Shown: positions 1 through 7,927 of the stretch, piece after piece | Numbering within the stretch: the first letter of the stretch is position 1 | How the letters are laid out: the number at the start of each line of letters is the position of its first letter | Notes under the pieces: generated by a model | Told to the model about the DNA's origin: nothing | Databases searched by the model: none | What the model saw: the letters and a program-made list of their open reading frames with translations, nothing else | NCBI GenBank assembly: GCA_025966155.1 | Contig: JAOPVO010000101.1 | Span: forward strand, 1 to 35,751 | DNA from: Pseudonocardiales bacterium | GTDB lineage: Bacteria; Actinomycetota; Actinomycetes; Mycobacteriales; Jatrophihabitantaceae | Length of the DNA: 35,751 bases | Direction: 5' to 3' | Position numbers and translations under genes: made by a program

Positions 1-22
1 CACAGAAAACCTCAAGATCATC
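1..22. repeat. Partial copy of GATGATCT-type hairpin repeat, cut by the window edge
   Basis: This segment matches 1032-1053 at 21 of 22 positions, the second arm of the complete hairpin downstream of the DUF559 gene. The single difference is C for G in the AAAASCTCAAGATCATC core. The other arm should lie just left of the window. Together the two copies bracket the gene at 109-1008. Confidence 0.7.
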
Positions 23-108
23 TTCGGGTCACTATCCACAACCGTCGCGCCATCCACAGCGCCGGGTTGACGCCATGACGCGGCGGGATCTACGGCCATC
101 CTCACCCG

Positions 109-1008
109 GTGGATCTTCCGCGAGTGGTGAATCGTCCGGCCGCGTTGCGCGCCGGCATGTCCGATGACGCCATCGCTCATCGATTGATGCGACGGCAATG
201 GACTCGGCTTTACGCCGGCGTCTACTTCACCCGCGGCTCGGAACCTGTCTATCGGGACTGGCTCGCGGGAGCATTGCTAGCAACCGGGCCACGCTCGGCT
301 CTGAGCGGCGCGGCTGCACTCACCCTCTGGAGTCTGCGTGACGTCCGTGCGCCGCGCCGACCACTTGTCCTCATGCCGCCCGGCACTGGATCGACGGCGT
401 TTCGCGACATCCACGTACGGGCCACTCCAATCCCGTACGGCGTCGCGATCATCGATGGGCTCCGTACCGCGGGGATCGCTCGGGCACTAGCCGACTTCGG
501 CGTCGCGACACCGAACGCACGGTCGGTGCTGGGTGCGGTCACCGAGGCGATCCGGCGAAGGCTATGTACTGCCGAGGACGTTCAGCGGGCCTACCAGGCC
601 GGCCCTCGTCGCGGATCCGTGCCACTGAGGGACGCCGTCCAGGCAGCGATGCTGGGCGCTTGGTCTGTGCCGGAGGGCTTGCTCGGTGACGCGCTGCGCT
701 CCGCCGGCGCACCGCCATTCGAGCAAAACGTCGTCTTCCGGGATCGCCGCGGTCAGAGGCTCGTCATCGTCGATGCCTGGTGGGCGTCGCTGCGCGCTGC
801 GCTCGAGGTCGATGGGGCGGAGCACCACAGCTCGGGAGCGGATTGGGCGGACACCCTTCGACGTACTGGACGGCTCGAGGAGAGCGGCATCGCCGTCTTG
901 CACGTGCCGGCCATCGATGTGCTGCGCGACGCCGCGTCGGTGGCGCAACACGTCGTGCGCTGGCTGGCCGCGCTCGAACACCGGACAACCGGTCAACTCG
1001 CGGGATGA
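109..1008 (+). CDS. AbiEi-type N-terminal domain / DUF559 (PD-(D/E)XK-like) protein
   Basis: This 299-residue protein has the layout of the many actinobacterial AbiEi-antitoxin-like/DUF559 proteins. Residues about 5-60 form the short winged-helix segment (RxWTRLYAGVYF-like). The C-terminal part (about 205-280) resembles a Vsr/DUF559 nuclease fold, with D222, E233 and D235 (ALEVDGAEHH) as a PD-(D/E)XK-like metal site, then an R-rich helix and a GIAVLHV strand. The start is GTG at 109; the frame is closed by a stop at 76-78 and no strong ribosome binding site is visible. There is no AbiEii toxin partner beside it, so toxin-antitoxin function is not implied. The stop codon lies inside the left arm of the 1004-1053 hairpin. 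The family is abundant and usually of unknown function; nuclease activity is inferred only from the motif. Confidence 0.75.
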   Translation: MDLPRVVNRPAALRAGMSDDAIAHRLMRRQWTRLYAGVYFTRGSEPVYRDWLAGALLATGPRSALSGAAALTLWSLRDVRAPRRPLVLMPPGTGSTAFRDIHVRATPIPYGVAIIDGLRTAGIARALADFGVATPNARSVLGAVTEAIRRRLCTAEDVQRAYQAGPRRGSVPLRDAVQAAMLGAWSVPEGLLGDALRSAGAPPFEQNVVFRDRRGQRLVIVDAWWASLRAALEVDGAEHHSSGADWADTLRRTGRLEESGIAVLHVPAIDVLRDAASVAQHVVRWLAALEHRTTGQLAG

Positions 1009-1053
1009 TCTTGAGCTTTTACGTGCCCTGGCACAGAAAAGCTCAAGATCATC
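1004..1053. repeat. Complete GATGATCT-type hairpin repeat overlapping the DUF559 stop
   Basis: Arms of 17 bp at 1004-1020 and 1037-1053 are perfect inverse complements (GATGATCTTGAGCTTTT). The 16-nt loop contains a second dyad, GTGCC-ct-GGCAC. The left arm includes the TGA stop (1006-1008) of the upstream gene. It may act as a terminator between this gene and the convergent LysRS-MprF gene. The same family appears at 1-22 and 14783-14836. Confidence 0.9.
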
Positions 1054-1099
1054 GCATCAGCGGTACCGCGCGGAGCGGTGCCTGCCGCCAGAACGGGCG

Positions 1100-4000
1100 T
1101 CAGGCTGCGCCGGACGACACTCCCCCGACGGCGCGCGGCACGAACAGCTCCCCCACGCCGGGAATCGCCAGGAACCCCTCGGCGCCGGCATACAGCAGGC
1201 CGACCCGCGGGAGGTCGGTGGGATCCTCGAATACCAGCTCCCGCGACACCCAGGTCGGGGAGAACTTCGCGTTGAAATCGTGCAGCGACTTGATCTGGAA
1301 GAACGGGCTGAGCATATCGACGACGCGCTTGGCCAGCCGCTGCTGGAGTGTGTAATGGACGGCGTCATCGGAGAATAACCGCCCCCACATCGCGAAATTC
1401 ATCGACAGCCGCGAGATTCCCTCGGCCCGCAGCGCCAAGGCCGTCTGCGCGATGAGGAATTCGGTCATGCCATTCGGGGCATCGGGGCGATGCCGCATCA
1501 GGTCCAGCGTGTAGCCGAAATCGTGGCCGTAGGCGGGGATGATCCGCAGGAACCCGCCGGGGGCGCCCTTGTCGTCGAGCGCAACGCACAGCAGGAACTC
1601 CGGATTGCGACCGGCCCCCTCGATGTCCTGGCTGAGAGACATCGTGAAGCCGCGCTCCGGCGCCTTGCCGCGCCACTGCTCGCTGATGGCATTGAGCTGG
1701 CGCACCAGGCTCACCGGGGCCTGTGACTCGCGCATGATCGCGAAGGAGTGCGTCTTGCTGACCCGACGCACCGCAGCCCGCACGCTTTTCATCGCCGCCC
1801 CGTCCATGGTGAAGCTCCCGCACTCGACGATCGCCTCGTCACCCAGGTAGAAGCTGCGCAGCCCGCGCGCGGCGTACCGCGGCATCTCCGACGTGCGCGC
1901 GGCGAGGAACGCGACCCGCCACGACCGCTCACGGCAGAATTCGATGAACTCGTCGAGCACGCCATCGATCGAGGCCTCGGCCCCAATCGGATCGCCCGAC
2001 ACCAGCGCGAAGCCGCCCAGGTATGTATAGGCGACGAAGGCCTCGCCATCGGCGCTGAAGAAGAAGCTCTTGTCGTCGCGCAGCGCGAAGTAGGCCAATG
2101 TGTCCGACCCGTAGGCGCGCACCAGCCGCCGGGCCTGTGACCAGTCGTCCTCGGTGTGCGGCGCGCGGGCGGTGAGCGGGCGGAAGAGCAGGTAGGCCGT
2201 ACCGAGCAGCCCGACGATCCCCAAGGTCAGCAGGCCATCGGGGAAGAACTCCCGGAAGAACGGCCGGTCGTAGGTGTACGGGCCGTTGACCCCGACGACG
2301 CCCTTGACGATGGTCTCCAGGCCGCGCAGCACGGTGAGGTCCCCGCCGAGGCGATGGCGCTCGACGAACAGGCTCACGAACCCGAACACCAGCACTACCA
2401 GCAGATAGAGCGGGGCCAGGCGCAGCAGGCGGAACAGCGAGGGCGGATCGGAGCGCCCGCGGAAATAGTTGCGCGCGACTATCAGCGCGACCAGGATGCC
2501 GACGCAGTAGGACGTGCCGAGGAGGTGAGGGCCCTTCAGCACATTCGCCACCACGCCCAGGGCGAACAGCGCTATGGAGAACTGCCAGGCCCGCCGCTTG
2601 CCCCGCGCGAGCTGGCCCGCCAGCAGCAGGAGCCCGAGGCCGGCCAGCATAGTCAGGAGGTGGCTCGTCACCCGGAACCAAATCGGGCCGATCGGGTCCT
2701 CGACAGGCAGCCAACGTTCGAGGTCCACCAGCGTCAGCAGCTGCAGGACGCCGCCGAGGGCAGTGAGTGCGCCGAGCACCCGCGGCCAGGTCATCGAGCG
2801 ACGGGCGAGCAAGGACGCGCGCACCGGCCGTAGGCGCGTCACGGACGCCGTCGGCGCGGTCCCGGCGTCATCGTGGGATGTGGGCGGAGCCGCAGGCCTG
2901 GGGCTGGTCACAGGCTCCGGCGTCAGCCGGCCCAGACCGCCGCCACCGCCCGCGCCCGAGGGGCCACTGGGGCCCTGGCCGGCTTCGGGGCGCATGGTCG
3001 GGAAGAGGATGACCTCGCGGATGTTGGCCGCGCCCGACAGGAGCATCACGAGTCGATCGATCCCGACGCCGAGGCCGCCGGTGGCGGGCATCCCGTACTC
3101 GAGGGCGCGCACGTAGTCGAGATCGACATCCCCGGCCTCGGGATCGCCCTGCGCCTTCGCTCGCGCCTCGTCCTCGAACGCCGCAAGCTGCGCCACCGGA
3201 TCGTTTTGCTCGCTATAGGCATTGCACAGCTCGAAGCCCGCGACCATCAGCTCGAACCGCTCGACATAGCCCGGCCGGGTCCGGTGCACCCGGGCCAGCG
3301 GCGAGACCTCCTGCGGATAGTCGATGCAGAAGATCGGCTCGACGACCTCGTGCTGAACCTTCTCGTCCACCACCTGCTTCATGAGCTTGCCCGAGCCCCA
3401 ATGCGCCTCCCACTCCACATGGAGGGAGTCGAGAATGCGCTGCGCGTCGGCGACCGGCATGGTCGGATCCATGGTGACGCCGAGGCGCTGGAGGATGAGG
3501 TCGGACATCGTCACGCGGGGCCACGGCGGCGACAGATCGACCAGTCTGTCGCCGACCTTGACCACGAGCTTGCCATCCAGCGCCTCGGTCGCGGCATCGA
3601 CGATCATGCCCTCGACGAGGTCCATCATGTCGTGATAGTCGGCAAAGGCCTGATACGCCTCGAGCATCGTGAACTCAGGATTGTGCCGGACGTCAATGCC
3701 CTCGTTCCGGAACACGCGGCCGATCTCGAAGACCCGCTCCATGCCGCCCACGACGAGCCGCTTGAGGTGCAGCTCCAGGGCAATCCGCAAGTACATGTCT
3801 ATGTCGAGTGCGTTGTGATGCGTGATAAACGGCCGCGCCGTCGCGCCGCCCTGGATGCTCTGCAGCATCGGGCCCTCAACCTCCCAGAAGCCGCGGGCCT
3901 CCAGGTGCTTGCGGATAGTGGAGATCACGACGCGGCGGATATGGAAGATCCGGCGGGTCTGCTCATTGGTCATCAGGTCGACGTAGCGCTGGCGATAACG

Positions 4001-4516
4001 CACCTCGACGTCGGTCACGCCCTTGTCCTTATCCGGCGGCGGGCGGACGGCCTTGCCGAGCAGGGCGACATCCTCCAGCGCGATGGAAATCTCGCCCTTG
4101 TCCGTCCGGATCACCGTGCCGGTGACACCCAGCCAGTCGCCGCGATCGAAATCCAGGAAGGCCCGGTAGGCGTCGTCCCCGAGCGCCGCGCGATCGGCGA
4201 GGACCTGGATGGCACCGGTGCGGTCGCGCAACACGACGAAGGTGAGCCCGCCGTGCCGGCGGACCAGGTTCATCCGGCCGGCCACTCGCACCTGGACGTC
4301 GGCGTGGGCGCCGGGCGCCAGGCCCGACCACTTCTCGAGGATCTCCGCCGCGTGGTGATTCACATCGAATTGATAGGCAACTGGGTCGGTTCCGGCGGCG
4401 CGGGCGATGTCGAGCTTGGCCTGTCGAGCCTGCATTGGCGTCAGTGCCGCAGGAGCCGCCCCAGCGATGCCCGCATCGTCCGCCGGAGCATCAGGCGGTA
4501 TCTGCGCATCGCTCAT
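1100..4516 (-). CDS. lysX: Bifunctional lysine--tRNA ligase / phosphatidylglycerol lysyltransferase (LysX-type, reversed order)
   Basis: This 1138-residue protein makes Lys-tRNA and is predicted to transfer lysine to membrane phosphatidylglycerol, reducing surface negative charge. Residues 1-510 are a full class II LysRS: an OB-fold anticodon domain (about 60-190), motif 2 (FRNEGIDVRHNPEF, about 268) and motif 3 (GLGVGIDRLVML, about 480). A G/P-rich linker follows (about 510-560). Six predicted membrane segments lie at about 576-598, 615-637, 644-662, 668-685, 699-718 and 760-779. The C-terminal DUF2156/MprF-type aminoacyl-lipid transferase spans about 790-1138. Mycobacterial LysX carries the membrane and transferase half first and LysRS last, so the order here is inverted. 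The frame opens at 4663, but the upstream part is Arg-rich and unlike protein; ATG 4516 (MSDAQIPPD) is preferred. Whether a separate housekeeping LysS exists cannot be seen here. Confidence 0.9.
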   Translation of the reverse strand: MSDAQIPPDAPADDAGIAGAAPAALTPMQARQAKLDIARAAGTDPVAYQFDVNHHAAEILEKWSGLAPGAHADVQVRVAGRMNLVRRHGGLTFVVLRDRTGAIQVLADRAALGDDAYRAFLDFDRGDWLGVTGTVIRTDKGEISIALEDVALLGKAVRPPPDKDKGVTDVEVRYRQRYVDLMTNEQTRRIFHIRRVVISTIRKHLEARGFWEVEGPMLQSIQGGATARPFITHHNALDIDMYLRIALELHLKRLVVGGMERVFEIGRVFRNEGIDVRHNPEFTMLEAYQAFADYHDMMDLVEGMIVDAATEALDGKLVVKVGDRLVDLSPPWPRVTMSDLILQRLGVTMDPTMPVADAQRILDSLHVEWEAHWGSGKLMKQVVDEKVQHEVVEPIFCIDYPQEVSPLARVHRTRPGYVERFELMVAGFELCNAYSEQNDPVAQLAAFEDEARAKAQGDPEAGDVDLDYVRALEYGMPATGGLGVGIDRLVMLLSGAANIREVILFPTMRPEAGQGPSGPSGAGGGGGLGRLTPEPVTSPRPAAPPTSHDDAGTAPTASVTRLRPVRASLLARRSMTWPRVLGALTALGGVLQLLTLVDLERWLPVEDPIGPIWFRVTSHLLTMLAGLGLLLLAGQLARGKRRAWQFSIALFALGVVANVLKGPHLLGTSYCVGILVALIVARNYFRGRSDPPSLFRLLRLAPLYLLVVLVFGFVSLFVERHRLGGDLTVLRGLETIVKGVVGVNGPYTYDRPFFREFFPDGLLTLGIVGLLGTAYLLFRPLTARAPHTEDDWSQARRLVRAYGSDTLAYFALRDDKSFFFSADGEAFVAYTYLGGFALVSGDPIGAEASIDGVLDEFIEFCRERSWRVAFLAARTSEMPRYAARGLRSFYLGDEAIVECGSFTMDGAAMKSVRAAVRRVSKTHSFAIMRESQAPVSLVRQLNAISEQWRGKAPERGFTMSLSQDIEGAGRNPEFLLCVALDDKGAPGGFLRIIPAYGHDFGYTLDLMRHRPDAPNGMTEFLIAQTALALRAEGISRLSMNFAMWGRLFSDDAVHYTLQQRLAKRVVDMLSPFFQIKSLHDFNAKFSPTWVSRELVFEDPTDLPRVGLLYAGAEGFLAIPGVGELFVPRAVGGVSSGAA

Positions 4517-4605
4517 GCCGGGAGACCTTAGTGGCGGCGCGACGTCCCACGTACGCCGTGGACTAGGTTCCCTGGCGGAAACCAGTCGACGAAACCGGCG
4601 GCCAT

Positions 4606-5478
4606 ATGTCCCTGCTGATCGCCATCCCCTTCGCCGTCGCCTCCGCGATCGCCTACGGCTCATCGACCGCCGTGGAGCACTCGGCTGCGCATTCGGCCGC
4701 GAAGTCGGGCGATAAGCCCGCCGGGGCGGCCGGCCTCCTGCGCCTCCTGCGCAACCCGCGCTGGTTGCTCGGCCTGGCCGGGGACGGACTCGGCTTGATC
4801 TTCCAGGTCATCGCCCTGGCCACTGGCCCGGTCATCCTGGTTCAGCCCATTCTCATCCTCGCCCTGCCTGTGTCGCTGCCTATCGCCTGGATCCTCGGCG
4901 GTCCCCGGCCCCGCGGCGCGGACTATCGGTCCTGCGGACTGATCATCGTGGGCCTATCGGCCTTCTTCGTGCTCGTCGGCAACCCGGGCCCGGCTCAGGG
5001 CCTGACAGCGACTCAGGTGGCGATCTCCTCCGGCGCAGTCGTGGGGGCCGGCGCGCTGCTCCTCCTAGCGGCGCAGGCCCTGCTCCGACTGCGCACCGCG
5101 GCGCGGGCCGCGGTCATCGGCGGTGTCGCCGGCGCCTGGTTCGGCTTCGTCGCGGTCCTCCTGGACGCAGTGGCGACGGCATGGGACGACGGCGGATCGG
5201 GTGCGCTGGCCGAGGCCCGCGGCTTCGTGCCGCTGGCCGTGCTCGTCGCCCTCGGCGCCGCCAGCATCGCGCTGACCCAAGCGGCGTTCCAGATTGGGGC
5301 CCTGGGCGCGAGCTTCCCGGCCAATGCCGTCGCCGACCCGGTCCTCGCGATCATCCTGGGCGCCGCGCTGCTGCATGAGGACATACCAGTTGACCCACTG
5401 CATATCGCTGCCTATCTGATCTGCCTGGGAGTAGTCGTCCTCGGGACGGCGCGGCTGGCGGCCGAGCGGGCCGAGTGA
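4606..5478 (+). CDS. DMT-superfamily (EamA/NIPA-like) membrane transporter
   Basis: This 290-residue, strongly hydrophobic protein has about nine to ten predicted membrane segments and the inside-out repeat feel of the DMT superfamily. It starts MSLLIAIPFAVASAIAYGSS and has a conserved-looking QPILILALPVSLPIA stretch near residue 85. Near the end is an EamA-like segment, SFPANAVADPVLAIILGAALLHE. Actinobacterial relatives are annotated as DMT transporters or NIPA-like magnesium carriers; the substrate here is unknown. It is divergent from the LysRS-MprF gene with 89 bp between start codons, so the two may share control. ATG 4606 is used; upstream GGCGGCC is only a weak ribosome binding site. 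The gene ends 33 bp before a convergent membrane protein. Confidence 0.7.
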   Translation: MSLLIAIPFAVASAIAYGSSTAVEHSAAHSAAKSGDKPAGAAGLLRLLRNPRWLLGLAGDGLGLIFQVIALATGPVILVQPILILALPVSLPIAWILGGPRPRGADYRSCGLIIVGLSAFFVLVGNPGPAQGLTATQVAISSGAVVGAGALLLLAAQALLRLRTAARAAVIGGVAGAWFGFVAVLLDAVATAWDDGGSGALAEARGFVPLAVLVALGAASIALTQAAFQIGALGASFPANAVADPVLAIILGAALLHEDIPVDPLHIAAYLICLGVVVLGTARLAAERAE

Positions 5479-5511
5479 CCTGCATCGGCTGCGGGCTTGG
5501 GCGGACGCGGC

Positions 5512-5982
5512 TCAGAGGTAGTGGCCGATGACCCGGGCGACGTCGCGCCAGAAGCCGAACCCAAGCAGGAACAGCCCGGCGATGGTCGCGCAGACGATCA
5601 CGATGTCGATCGAGCGGCGGCCCGCCTTCTCCCAGTACACATCCTTGAGATGAAGCCAGAGTGCGAATTCGTCGAGGGTCAATGCCGCGCCGATACCGAA
5701 GAACAGCGCGACGGTCGTTCGCCCGGCCCGCGCCTCGACCGCGTTGGCCAGGTACCCCGTGACCAGCAGCAGGATGATCCCGGGCACCATGTGGTGCACG
5801 TGGCTGCCACCGACCGACACATCTCGGAAAGGACCGCGTCCAGCCCGGATCGCGTGGGTGATGAGCCGCACGATGATGAAGGTGATGAGGAACGCGACGA
5901 GGACCCAGAAGGCCTGCTCCTTGCCGGCCTGGACGATGTGGTGGCGGTAGCCATGGGCGATGTCGTCGAGGAGATCCCCCAC
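5512..5982 (-). CDS. Conserved integral membrane protein of unknown function
   Basis: This 156-residue protein has four predicted membrane helices: about 24-42 (FWVLVAFLITFIIVRLITH), about 65-82 (HHMVPGIILLLVTGYLAN), about 90-110 (TTVALFFGIGAALTLDEFAL) and about 127-145 (DIVIVCATIAGLFLLGFGF). A His-rich turn (GGSHVHHMVPG) precedes helix 2 and an acidic DEFALWLH motif follows helix 3. These could bind metal or form an active site, but I do not recognise a characterised family. The start is GTG 5982 (VGDLLDDIAHGY). It is convergent with the DMT-type transporter. The next upstream minus-strand gene, pirin, ends 72 bp away, so co-transcription is possible. Confidence 0.7.
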   Translation of the reverse strand: MGDLLDDIAHGYRHHIVQAGKEQAFWVLVAFLITFIIVRLITHAIRAGRGPFRDVSVGGSHVHHMVPGIILLLVTGYLANAVEARAGRTTVALFFGIGAALTLDEFALWLHLKDVYWEKAGRRSIDIVIVCATIAGLFLLGFGFWRDVARVIGHYL

Positions 5983-6054
5983 CGGTCCACCGCCGATCGA
6001 CTCAGAAGTAAGGCGCCTATGCCGCGCCGGAGCGTAGCCGAGCCACGTGCCAGT

Positions 6055-6762
6055 TCAGGAGTCCAGCGACCAGAGGATGATCTCGCTGCGCCGCTGCGCG
6101 GTAAGCCGCTCGCCCTGCGATCGGGTCAGCCGGACGGCGTCGCCGGCGCCGAGTGGCATCGACGCGCCGTCGGTCTCCAGGGTTGCCCCGCCCCGGGCCA
6201 CGAACAGATGCGCCAGTGGCGCAGTGGGAACCTGGATGGACGCCCCCGGAAGTAAGTGCGCTATGAACATCCGCGCGTCCGGCTGACGCAAGCTGAGCGC
6301 CGATTCGTCCCCCGCTCGGCCGGACGCGGCCAGCACCAGCCCCCCGCGCGCCAACTCCGGGCCCAGGTCGGCCTGGCCGTAGGCGGGCGTGTCGCCCAGA
6401 ATGTCGGGGCGCACCCACATCTGCACCATGTGCAGCGGCGCCGCCTCGCCCGAGCGCTCCGAATGCCGCACTCCGCGCCCGGCGCTCATCCGCTGCACGG
6501 TGCCGGGCACGACGATCCCGGAGTGGCCGGCGGAGTCGCGATGCTCCAAGGCGCCGGCCAGTACCCACGTCACGATCTCCATGTCCCGGTGGGGATGCTC
6601 GGGGTACCCGCCGGCCGGCTCGATCAGGTCCTCGTTATGCGCCACCAGCACGCCGAACCCCAGATTGCCTGGCTCATAGTGCGGGCCGAACGCGAACGAG
6701 TGCCGCGACACGATGCGCTCGCTGCGCGTTTCCGCGCGCTCAGCGCCGCGCCGGACGTCCAT
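6055..6762 (-). CDS. Pirin family protein (bicupin)
   Basis: This 235-residue protein has the two-cupin pirin architecture. The N-terminal cupin keeps the four expected metal ligands: H56 and H58 in YPEHPHRDMEIVTWVL, and H100 and E102 in GRGVRHSERS. Bacterial pirins are iron-binding proteins; some have quercetin 2,3-dioxygenase activity and others bind partner enzymes. The C-terminal cupin (about 150-230) is more divergent, as is usual. The start ATG 6762 is 12 bp after the stop of the upstream PHP phosphoesterase gene, which suggests one transcript. The physiological substrate cannot be deduced. Confidence 0.85.
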   Translation of the reverse strand: MDVRRGAERAETRSERIVSRHSFAFGPHYEPGNLGFGVLVAHNEDLIEPAGGYPEHPHRDMEIVTWVLAGALEHRDSAGHSGIVVPGTVQRMSAGRGVRHSERSGEAAPLHMVQMWVRPDILGDTPAYGQADLGPELARGGLVLAASGRAGDESALSLRQPDARMFIAHLLPGASIQVPTAPLAHLFVARGGATLETDGASMPLGAGDAVRLTRSQGERLTAQRRSEIILWSLDS

Positions 6763-6774
6763 CGCCTGACCGTA

Positions 6775-7902
6775 CTAGCGGCGGATGCTCGCCTCGGCGG
6801 GCCGGTGGTAGTGGTCCGCCGTCCACGCCAGTAGGTCCTCGACCGGCCAGGCCGTGACGATCCGCTCGATCGGCACATTGGCCTTCGCCGCGCGCTCGAC
6901 GCCGTTGCGCAGCCACTCCAGCTGGCCGGGCGCGTGGGCGTCGGTGTCGATGCTGAAGAGGCACCCAGCGTCGATCGCCTGCTCGAGCAATCGCATCGGC
7001 GGGTCGAGGCGCTCGGGCCGGGAGTTGATCTCGACGGCCACGCCGAATTGGGCACAGGCGGCGAACACGAGCTCGGCGTCGAAGGCCGATTCCGGACGCA
7101 GCCGATTGCCGGTCACCATCCGCCCCGTGCAGTGGCCGAGGATGTCGGTGTGCTCGTTGGCGATTGCGCCGACCATCCGCGCGGTCATGCCGGCCGAATC
7201 CATCCTCAGCTTCGAATGGACGCTGGCGACAACCACATCGAGCTGGCTCAGCATCTCCTCGGACTGATCGAGCGCGCCGTCATCCAGGATGTCGACCTCG
7301 ATGCCGCTCAGAAGCCTCATCGGCGCCACCTTCGGGCGGACCAGATCAAGGACGCCGAGCTGCTCCTGCAGCCGCTCGGCCGTCAGCCCGTGCGCAACGG
7401 TCAGTCGTGGCGAGTGGTCGGTCAGCGCCTGGTACTCCCGGCCCAGATCACGCGCGGCGGCGGCCATCTCCTCGATCGGCGACCCGCCGTCGGACCAATC
7501 GGAGTGGCTGTGCAGATCCCCGCGCAGCGCCCTGAGCATGGCGACCGCCGCCGGGGACAGCCCCTCGCCCAGATCCGGCCCGATCGGCTCGTCCCCGGCA
7601 CTGGCCTCTAAGTCGGCTAAGTACTTGGGCAGAACGCCCGCCACCGACTCCTCGATCACCGCCGAGGTGCTCTTCCCGATCCCGGGCAGATCAGTCAGCG
7701 TGCGGGCTGCGGCCCGCGCCCGCAGCTCGGTGTCATCCAGGCGCGCCACGAGCCCCGCGGCCGTCCGGAACGCCCGGACCCGCTGCGTCGCCGCCGCCGT
7801 GCGCTCGAGCAGATACGCGATGCGCCGCAGGTCCGCCGCCGGGTCGCGCGAGCCCGGACGGGCGCTGACGGGCTCCGGGGCTGATGCTGCGTCGTCCACC
7901 AT
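6775..7902 (-). CDS. PHP-domain metal-dependent phosphoesterase with N-terminal helix-hairpin-helix
   Basis: This 375-residue protein joins an N-terminal helix-hairpin-helix region (about 20-120, TDLPGIGKSTSAVIEE at 70-85) to a PHP domain. The PHP metal ligands are visible: H131 and H133 (DLHSHSDWSDG), D138, H163 (TDHS), E202 (GIEVDIL), H229 (SVHSK), H257 (GHCTGR), and D321 and H323 (IDTDAHAP). The arrangement matches the ends of bacterial family X DNA polymerase (PolX) without the central polymerase palm, so it is either a trimmed PolX or a stand-alone DNA-associated phosphatase or exonuclease. ATG 7902 lies 24 bp from the divergent fasR start. Pirin follows 12 bp downstream in the same direction. 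Confidence 0.85.
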   Translation of the reverse strand: MVDDAASAPEPVSARPGSRDPAADLRRIAYLLERTAAATQRVRAFRTAAGLVARLDDTELRARAAARTLTDLPGIGKSTSAVIEESVAGVLPKYLADLEASAGDEPIGPDLGEGLSPAAVAMLRALRGDLHSHSDWSDGGSPIEEMAAAARDLGREYQALTDHSPRLTVAHGLTAERLQEQLGVLDLVRPKVAPMRLLSGIEVDILDDGALDQSEEMLSQLDVVVASVHSKLRMDSAGMTARMVGAIANEHTDILGHCTGRMVTGNRLRPESAFDAELVFAACAQFGVAVEINSRPERLDPPMRLLEQAIDAGCLFSIDTDAHAPGQLEWLRNGVERAAKANVPIERIVTAWPVEDLLAWTADHYHRPAEASIRR

Positions 7903-7914
7903 GAGCTACACATC

Positions 7915-7927
7915 TACCCTGCTGCTG
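7915..7927 (+). promoter_or_regulatory. Candidate -10 (TACCCT) for leaderless fasR transcription
   Basis: TACCCT at 7915-7920 fits the actinobacterial TANNNT -10 element and ends 6 nt before GTG 7927. With only 24 bp between the divergent PHP and fasR starts and no Shine-Dalgarno sequence, transcription beginning at or near the GTG is plausible. No clear -35 is seen. Confidence 0.4.

Noticed and set aside
32-60. CTATCCACA and CATCCACA near the left edge look like DnaA boxes.
   Set aside because: Only two imperfect matches, no AT-rich stretch and no dnaA/dnaN neighbours; not enough for an origin.
109-1008. Reading the AbiEi-like gene as the antitoxin of a type IV toxin-antitoxin pair.
   Set aside because: No AbiEii nucleotidyltransferase-like toxin gene is next to it, and the C-terminal half is DUF559-like, so a pair is not supported.
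2873-4531. A 552-codon plus-strand open frame opposite the LysRS half of lysX.
   Set aside because: It mirrors the codon pattern of the real minus-strand gene, whose motifs are unmistakable; the product is rich in His/Asp/Arg with no family features.
6075-6090. GATGATCTCGCTG at the end of pirin as another hairpin repeat copy.
   Set aside because: It encodes the conserved pirin C-terminus and has no inverse arm nearby.
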